A stretch of DNA of 64,000 bases, taken from Eledone cirrhosa (Eukaryota > Mollusca > Cephalopoda > Octopoda > Eledonidae). Shown here piece by piece: positions 58,203 through 64,000 of this stretch. The notes under the pieces were generated by a model. It did not search any database. It had not been told where the DNA came from and worked only from the letters and a program-made list of their open reading frames with translations. The DNA lies in assembly GCA_964016885.1 (NCBI GenBank), contig OZ024743.1, forward strand, positions 182,522,018 through 182,586,017, read 5' to 3'. How positions within the stretch are numbered: position 1 is the first letter of the stretch; every line of letters starts with the position of its first letter. The position numbers were made by a program, and so were the translations under genes.

Positions 58203-59343
58203 ATGTCATCATCATCATCATCGTTTAACGTCCGTGTTCCACGCTTGCATGGGTTTGGACGGGGGTTTTCCCACTTGAGGCAAGAGTGGTTGTCTTGCTC
58301 GCATAGGACTGTCTGGCGGGTTTTCTACAGTTGGATGCCCTTCCTAACACCAACCACATTTACAGTGTGGAGCTGGGAGGTTTTTACCGTGTTGCCTACA
58401 CGGCCACATTACAGCGTGGACTGGGTGTTTTTTGTCGTGACACCTACACGATCTCATTTGTTTCGGCCTGGATGTTGTGGCACCAACATAACTTTGCATT
58501 GAAGGGGGCGGTGTGGGTGGGGTGGGGTGGTGGGACGGGGGTGTATTTTGTTAGAGATGCCTACTGACTGTAGTAGGTTTTACTTTGTATTTAGGTAAGG
58601 CGGGTCTTCTCTGTTACTGAGTACCGCCAAAGGTCTCGGTCCAGTGACATTGTCTTGGAGAGGTGTAAGTGTGTGAGGTCGGAATTTATCAGCTCGTCCC
58701 AGGTTTTCCTGGGTCTGCCTACTCCGTGGCTACCATCTATCTTTATTGCCCTGCACTTTGTTATACAGCTGTCGTCTTTCATGCACATCACGTGACCATA
58801 CCAACGTAGCCTTCTCTCGAGTAAACAACATCTGATCCCTCTTATTTCTAATTTTTTCCTTAGTTCGTTTATGCTTTGCCGTTCACGTGTATTACTATTA
58901 CACATCCAGCGGAGCATGCAAGCTTCGTTCCTCTCTAGTCTGCGTATATCCTCTGCACACAATGCCATTGGGACATAAAATGGAGTTTCTACCTACGCCT
59001 TTCCTACACACTGAGCATGGCCATTTCCCGGAGGGGACCGGCGCCTTATTTTCTTTCCTACAAACTAGAACTTTAGTCTTAGCCAGGTTAATTTTAAGGT
59101 CTTTTGATTCTAGACCGTGCTTCCATGTTTGGAATTTCTTCTCTAGCTCGGCCATTGATTCAGCTATGAGCGTTAGATCATCTGCGTATAGGAGTTCCCA
59201 TGGGCAGCCGGTCTTGAGCTCCTCTGTTATAGCCTGAAGAGCAATAATAAATAGTAGGGGGCTAAGAACAGAGCCCTGATGGACACCAACTTTTATGCTA
59301 AACTCTTCACTATATTCGTTGTTAATTCTAACCTTGCTGACTG

Positions 59344-59344
<1 letters not shown>
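58203..59344 (-). mobile_element. PHD-LINE copy 2: 5'-truncated, internally deleted, with full 3' UTR
   Basis: Same family as 25700-28562, opposite strand. It starts at a (TA)n run (59346), keeps the end of the RT and the C-terminal domain, and has a true 3' UTR of about 390 bp (58203-58590). That UTR contains CTGTAAATGTGGTTGGTGTT and GGAAGGGCATCCAACTGTAG, ending GGACGTTAAACGATGATGAT. The UTR is the source type of many fragments in this window. Confidence 0.9.
58591..59344 (-). pseudogene. RT end and C-terminal domain of PHD-LINE copy 2
   Basis: In frame from 59340: [42 protein letters not shown] (YADD at 59177-59188), then the first half of the PHD finger CSVCRKGVGRNSILC. The frame then breaks at about 58970, and in another frame [34 protein letters not shown] and GRPRKTWDELINSDL follow to the stop at 58591. 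Compared with copy 1, about 120 codons are lost, removing the last five zinc ligands and the following domain start. Confidence 0.88.
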
Positions 59345-59388
<44 letters not shown>

Positions 59389-59465
59389 AAGGGTAAAGAC
59401 CCCCTTTGGCCTGATCATGGATTTTACACCTAGAAAGGTCCATTCTGAGGCACAAGCCCGAGCAT

Positions 59466-59740
59466 AGTGTCTTAGTGAATTGGTCACAGGGTTATTTACT
59501 TTGGTAAACGCCACTGCCGGCGAACCACTAATTTAATTCGATACAGATATAATAAGGTTAACAAACTCGCTCGTGAGTGAACTGTTCGAGAGCCGGTCGC
59601 CAAATAAGCCAAGATGTCTCTTTTCTCCCTCCTTTATAATCCCTAGACCGGAAGTTCAAGGAATCTTCTAGAATTCAACGGGAAGTAACTCCAATTAGTT
59701 TTTTCTCCCCAGGCAAGGTGGCGCTAGTCGCTACAGTGTT
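59466..59740. mobile_element. Possible solo LTR inserted in a SINE-D
   Basis: About 270 bp between TGTCTTAGTGAATTGG and GTGGCGCTAGTCGCTACA (TG...CA ends on either strand) with a TATAAAG box in minus direction near 59635. It splits a SINE-D: its tail (CACCTAGAAAGGTCCATTCT) is at 59428-59465 and the rest starts at 59765. A run of about 25 T follows at 59738-59762. No clear target duplication was found. Confidence 0.35.
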
Positions 59741-59762
59741 TTTTTTTTTTTTTTTTTTTTTT

Positions 59763-59995
59763 GAAGACCAGCAGTCACCCCTGCATACCAGTCTTCCCTC
59801 TCCATGCTGCCAACGTTGTCCAAGGCAAAGGCAAAGTCAATACAGCTTGGCACCAGATACATCACAACTCATTTCTGCAGCTGGCTGAAATGGAGCAACA
59901 TGAAATAAAGTGCCCCACAGTGGAATTGAACCCAGAATCAAATGGTTGCGAAGCAAACTCTGTAACTACTCAGCTATGCTCACCTATAAATATTT
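59763..59995 (-). repeat. SINE-D copy, interrupted
   Basis: CTTCCCTCTCCATGCTGCCA, CAGCTTGGCACCAGATACAT, GTGGAATTGAACCCAGAATC (reversed box B) and a reversed head near 59980. Its 3' tail lies beyond the insertion, at 59395-59465. Confidence 0.7.
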
Positions 59996-60068
59996 ATATT
60001 TTAGCCTATCTAGCTTCAAAACATGACAACTCATCTCACCCACAAAAAACCTGAAAAATAGATGTTAA

Positions 60069-60330
60069 CCCTTTAGTTACTTACCCAACCAAAACTCGCT
60101 CTGGTTCTATGAAACAAAACTACCCATTTTAAAGGTTTCTAATTCAAATTAAATTCTTTACCCATTTATTCATGAGAGGGTCATGGGGACAGCGTCCTCA
60201 AACAGTTCAACATAATTTTAACCTTACATTAAGTTACTATCTTAGTAATGAAATAATTTTAGTAAATCCCTCAAAATTCTTTGCATTTCTAGTGAAATAT
60301 ACTCTATTTTAATTAACAGTCATGAAAGGG
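60069..60330. mobile_element. TTAA-MITE family 2, good copy
   Basis: TTAA at 60065-60068 and 60331-60334. Left end CCCTTTAGTTACTTACCCAA, reversed right end CCCTTTCATGACTGTTAATT. A second left end (CCCTTTAGTTACCAATCTGG) starts at once at 60335, as if a new copy had used the same TTAA. Confidence 0.78.
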
Positions 60331-60649
60331 TTAACCCTTTAGTTACCAATCTGGCCAAAACCAGCTCTGTTTTGAACAGATAGCCAAATAGTCATTTGAA
60401 TTAACAAACCTGTTTTTACATGTTTTCTACTAAATCATTGAATGACAAGAAATTATTCCAAAGTTTTATCTATAAGCTAGAATTGCTAAATCAATCACAT
60501 GAAATCAATTGTGATCATCACCAAATAAAATCATTTTACCTCATCCCAAAAAGTGAAGTATTATATAACCACAAAGTTTCAGATTTATAAGGGAAATCTA
60601 CAAAGTCTAAAGACTGTCTCAAGCTCAGAGGTTCATCAGGCTGGTGCTG

Positions 60650-60890
60650 AACCCAATTTCAGTGGTGTGAAGTGACAGAGCACAAGACTCCCCTCAGGGC
60701 AAGACACCAGTCCACCGCAGAGTAAAGCTGCCAGCTATTGCCGGTACTCATTTTCAGCTGAGTATACTGGAGCAACATGAAAAGAAATGTTTTGTTCAAG
60801 AACACAATACACAACCCAGTCAAGGAATCAAATCGACAGCATTATGATTATAAGTTCAACATCATTACCACCAAGGGAAGTGGAAATAGG
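60650..60890 (-). repeat. tRNA-headed SINE, another tail type
   Basis: Reversed head around 60880 (GGTGGTAATGATGTTGAACT), box B-like TCGATTTGATTCCTTGACTG, body TCTTGAACAAAACATTTCTT, then a distinct tail with CTGCGGTGGACTGGTGTCTT and GGTTCAGCACCAGCCTGATG. 60891-61009 is unrecognised. Confidence 0.6.
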
Positions 60891-61009
60891 AGTGTTGCAA
60901 TGTTCAGATTTCCCAAGAGAATGAGCAAAAGTGTGATGAAATAGCTTCAAATATGAAGGAAAAATAGCTTGTAGATTCAGGTATTATTAGCTTACCCATA
61001 ATAATAATA

Positions 61010-61192
61010 ATTGTTTCCACTTTTGGCACAAGGCCAGCAATTACCCAGTGCATTACTGGTACTTTATTTTATCGATCCCGTAAGGATGAAAGGCAAAGTT
61101 AACCTCGGCGGGATTTGAACTCAGAATGGAAAGGGTCGTAACTCTTTGCGTCAAAGCATGGCATCCGACCCTCTACCGATACTGCCAATAAA
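61010..61192 (-). repeat. SINE-A copy, full length
   Basis: GTTTCCACTTTTGGCACAAG, CCCGTAAGGATGAAAGGCAA, GGCGGGATTTGAACTCAGAA and CGACCCTCTACCGATACTGC. Confidence 0.87.
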
Positions 61193-61319
61193 ACCAAGAG
61201 TAATTCCAATCAAGATTACATCTGCCACTAAAATGTAATTCTACATTTGAAACAAACAATATGTTAACCATAAACTATTTCCAACATTCTGTGAAAGTGT
61301 CACTAAATGTTTTGAAAAC

Positions 61320-61625
61320 ATCCATCATCACCAACATCACATCATTATTATCACCATTATCATCACCACCATCACATCCTCACTATTTTATATCTAGTTT
61401 GCTTGTTTGTTAGTATGAGGTAGATGGGCTGGTTGTCACGTTCTGAGGCTAGACAGGTCAGATGACTGTGCCTCACTCATATGTACCATTCTTCCATAGT
61501 TTCAATGGCTGGATAGCCTTCCTAATGCCGACTAGTTTCCAACATGTATGGAGTGCTATTTATAGTGGCACCAGCAGTACCACTCTTCAACACTAGGGTG
61601 CTTGTTGTGTCATCCACAGCCAGAA
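61320..61625 (-). repeat. PHD-LINE 3' UTR fragment, degenerate
   Basis: (ATC)n-like start, CTGGATAGCCTTCCTAATGC, TATAGTGGCACCAGCAGTAC, reverse orientation. 61626-61890 is AT-rich with nothing recognised. Confidence 0.65.
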
Positions 61626-61891
61626 TGGAAAGGCAATAATAGGATTGGAGAGATCTTATAAAAACAAAATCAAAAACAGCAACGCACCAATGCAATTGAT
61701 TTTTGTACATAAGAACAGGCACATATATATTTTTTCCACCCTCCGCTCTTATAAAGAATGTTTAAAATGTTTTATGTTGAATGAGACATGGATACTGAAT
61801 ACCAGATATCTACTATTGAGAAAGTAATGTTAACCTGCACAAGTAAGCTGAAAAAGTGGCCAATATTAAAGATACAAGATATTCTAGCGAA

Positions 61892-62130
61892 ACAGAGTGG
61901 TAGTGTTGGTGCCACAATAAAATACACTAAGCCTACACTATAAAGTAGTGGTACCTGTGCCATTATAAAAAACACTGGTTGTCATTAGGAAGGGCATCCT
62001 GCTGTAGAAACCATGCCAGAATGGAATGTATGAGAGAGATGCAATCATCTGAGCTGTCTAGCCTCAGTACATGATAACCTGTCTAACCGATGCAAGTGTG
62101 ACTGATGTAAAAATGATGATCAAGACAATG
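61892..62130 (+). repeat. PHD-LINE 3' UTR fragment
   Basis: GGTGCCACAATAAAATACAC, TAGGAAGGGCATCCTGCTGT and CGATGCAAGTGTGACTGATG, then AAAATGATGATC. 62131-62476 is unrecognised. Confidence 0.72.
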
Positions 62131-62480
62131 ATTGTACTCATACATAAATCCTTTCATGATTCATAAGTAACAGGGCAGTCAATGCATTTTTATTGTAAGG
62201 TTCACAGATAACATTTTGAACATCTGCTTATTTGTGTGTAATCAGCTATGTTTTGTGGTCCTATGAGTATTCTCCTCCATCTCCTGATCTTATACCTCTT
62301 GACCTTTTTCTTTAGAGTGTACTGAAGAATTCAGTCTATGCTAAAAAACCAAGAAGTGATCAACAAGGATAGTGAGTTCTTGTGCAGAAATCAATGTCGA
62401 CGTGTATGTTATCCTGTTTTTTTTTATAGAACTTCAAAATGTATTGAGGAACAGAGTTAGATTGTTAACACTTACTTTAA

Positions 62481-62710
62481 CCCTTTCATGACCATGTTTC
62501 TAATGAAGTACACTATTTCAATTAATCAATGAAGAATTTTGAGGGATTTACTCAAATTACTAATTATTTCATTCCAAAGATAGTAAATTAAAGTAAGGTT
62601 TTTATATAAAATTATGTTGGAAGGTTTTAATCTAAATTGGAAATTTTTAAAATGGGTGATTTTATTTCATAGAACTAGAGCTGGTTTTGGCCAGGTTGGT
62701 AACTAAAGGG
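62481..62710. mobile_element. TTAA-MITE family 2, good copy
   Basis: TTAA at 62477-62480 and 62711-62714. Left CCCTTTCATGACCATGTTTC; reversed right CCCTTTAGTTACCAACCTGG. 230 bp, opposite orientation to the 60069-60330 copy. Confidence 0.82.
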
Positions 62711-62714
62711 TTAA

Positions 62715-63199
62715 TTATATTTTTTTATATTACTTTTCTTTGATGTATTTATAATTTTGTAATGTATGACCAAAACTTTAGTAAATATCATTTGGGATAT
62801 AAATGTTGAACTGCCCGGTTACTTATGACTCTTCTGTACTTAAACACTAAAGAATAATTGTAACCCATAAATATCAGTATACATTTCACATATCTAAAAC
62901 TGAATTTATTAGAAAAATATATACAATGGCAGTGCCTCAGCCTGTCAGAGGGACACAGAGTAATATATAATTATATGTTATATTACAAAGTTACATTTAT
63001 GTTTTCTTTAGGCACAGAGGCAATATTATGTGTGAATGATTTACAAGAGATGTAGTTATCTTAAGTGCACTCGGAATACTGATGCTCTGATTATTACATA
63101 AAACATACTAAAATATAAACTAAATAACAAGAATATAATTTAACATTGAGCTAAACTAACTTTTAGAATATTCCATATATAAGCGAAAAAATATGTGAC
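62715..63199. other. No gene seen
   Basis: AT-rich; nothing recognised. Confidence 0.5.
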
Positions 63200-63440
63200 C
63201 AAAAACAATATAAGCTTATAAACAAGGTTTGGATTTTTACCCATTTCTCGGACAATAAATAGGAGTCAACATATTGAAGTATATATGGTAGTGAATGAGG
63301 AAACCTCTACATGGTCATGTGAGCTGCTTGAAAATAACAGCCAAATCACACCCTAAAGGTTTTAGAAATAAAACAAGAAAGAAGTCAATGTAGCCGAAGG
63401 TAGTTGTGAACTAGACATCAATAATGAGTGATGAGAAGAA
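63200..63440. repeat. MITE right end plus dispersed repeat, as at 47.3 kb
   Basis: AGCTTATAAACAAGGTTTGG to GAAGTATATATGGTA is the MITE right half. 63295-63440 then repeats the 47329-47470 sequence. Confidence 0.75.
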
Positions 63441-63480
63441 AGAGAATGGTGACTAACAGTAGAGAGAATCAAATATAGAC

Positions 63481-63797
63481 ATCATCATTTCATTTTACGT
63501 CCGCTTTTCCCTGCTTGCAAGGGTGGGACGGGAACTGATTCTGGCTTAATTTCTACAGCTGGATGCCCTTCCTAACACCAACCTCATTTACAGTGAGTGC
63601 TGGGTGCTTTTTTGCTGTGGCACCTCCACGACCACTTTGCAGTGGAATGATAGGGACCCCAGCTGAGTAAACTGGAGCAATGTGAAATAAAGTGTCTTGC
63701 TCAAGGAAACAACACATCACCTGGTCTGAGAATTGAACTCACAACCTTTCGATTGCAAGGCCAATGCTCTAACCACTAAGCCATGTGCCTCCACATA
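63481..63797 (-). repeat. SINE-B copy with internal deletion
   Basis: Starts TTCATTTTACGTCCGCTTTT, CCCTGCTTGCAAGGGTGGG; box B and head end CTAAGCCATGTGCCTCCA. About 30 bp present in other copies is lost at 63660 (CCCAG|CTGAGTAAACTGG). The rest of the window, 63798-64000, has a (GA)n at 63829-63847 and no other feature. Confidence 0.88.
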
Positions 63798-64000
63798 TCA
63801 AATACTATCTTTAATTACACGGATGATGGGGAGAGAGAGAGAGAGAGTGATAAGGGTGGCAGTAGGAAGTAATAAATATGGGGTAAACGTGGGCTCCATA
63901 AGCTGTAATGTAGGCAACTCATCTAGGAAAGTAGACTTTAAATAAAAACTAACACAGGGTGGAGAGGACTCGAGTCCAGTAGAACAACTTCTCTAGTGCT

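Noticed and set aside
56833..64000. Exon for the first carrier repeat
   Set aside because: I looked for a minus-strand P-x-D-x-x-K signature with splice sites and saw none, so the 5' exons are left outside the window.

Overview
The window looks like non-coding-rich nuclear DNA from a coleoid cephalopod, most likely an octopus. The evidence is a set of tRNA-headed SINEs of the octopus OR type, RTE-like LINEs ending in (ATG)n tails, very many TA/TG microsatellites, and a multi-exon host gene split by introns of up to 23 kb. No bacterial-type genes, rRNA, functional tRNA or CRISPR array is present.

One host gene is supported: the 3' two thirds of a mitochondrial carrier of the SLC25A32 (mitochondrial folate/FAD transporter) type, on the minus strand. 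Its five exons are 56744-56832, 56034-56191, 51370-51483, 43784-43929 and 20676-20829. All junctions are GT-AG and all phases fit, giving 219 codons ending in TGA. The first carrier repeat is not seen up to 64000, so the 5' exons probably lie beyond the window. The copy differs from the canonical carrier at residues known to matter in the family.

Layout by region. Positions 1-3.1 kb hold GA/GT repeats, a truncated Tx1/L1-type LINE and a fold-back element. Positions 3.1-14 kb are downstream of the gene and hold decayed LINE ends, SINEs and two minisatellites. Positions 14.4-16.9 kb are a 58-monomer, 44-bp satellite that appears to be the expanded tail of a dispersed repeat. Positions 17-20.6 kb hold TTAA-flanked MITEs. 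Positions 20.7-56.8 kb are the carrier gene; its introns carry a nearly intact RTE-like LINE with a PHD finger (25.7-28.5 kb), a CR1-like LINE (36.9-38.2 kb), an internally deleted piggyBac element (53.3-54.4 kb), several MITE families and a 95-bp-arm hairpin. Positions 56.8-64 kb are upstream intron with a second PHD-LINE copy, more SINEs and MITEs and a possible solo LTR.

The main biological theme is partnership and decay of mobile elements. SINEs share 3' tails with the PHD-LINEs, short MITEs share ends with the deleted piggyBac copy, and tails or termini of elements have been expanded into satellites. Several long inverted repeats lie inside transcribed introns, where they could form double-stranded RNA.
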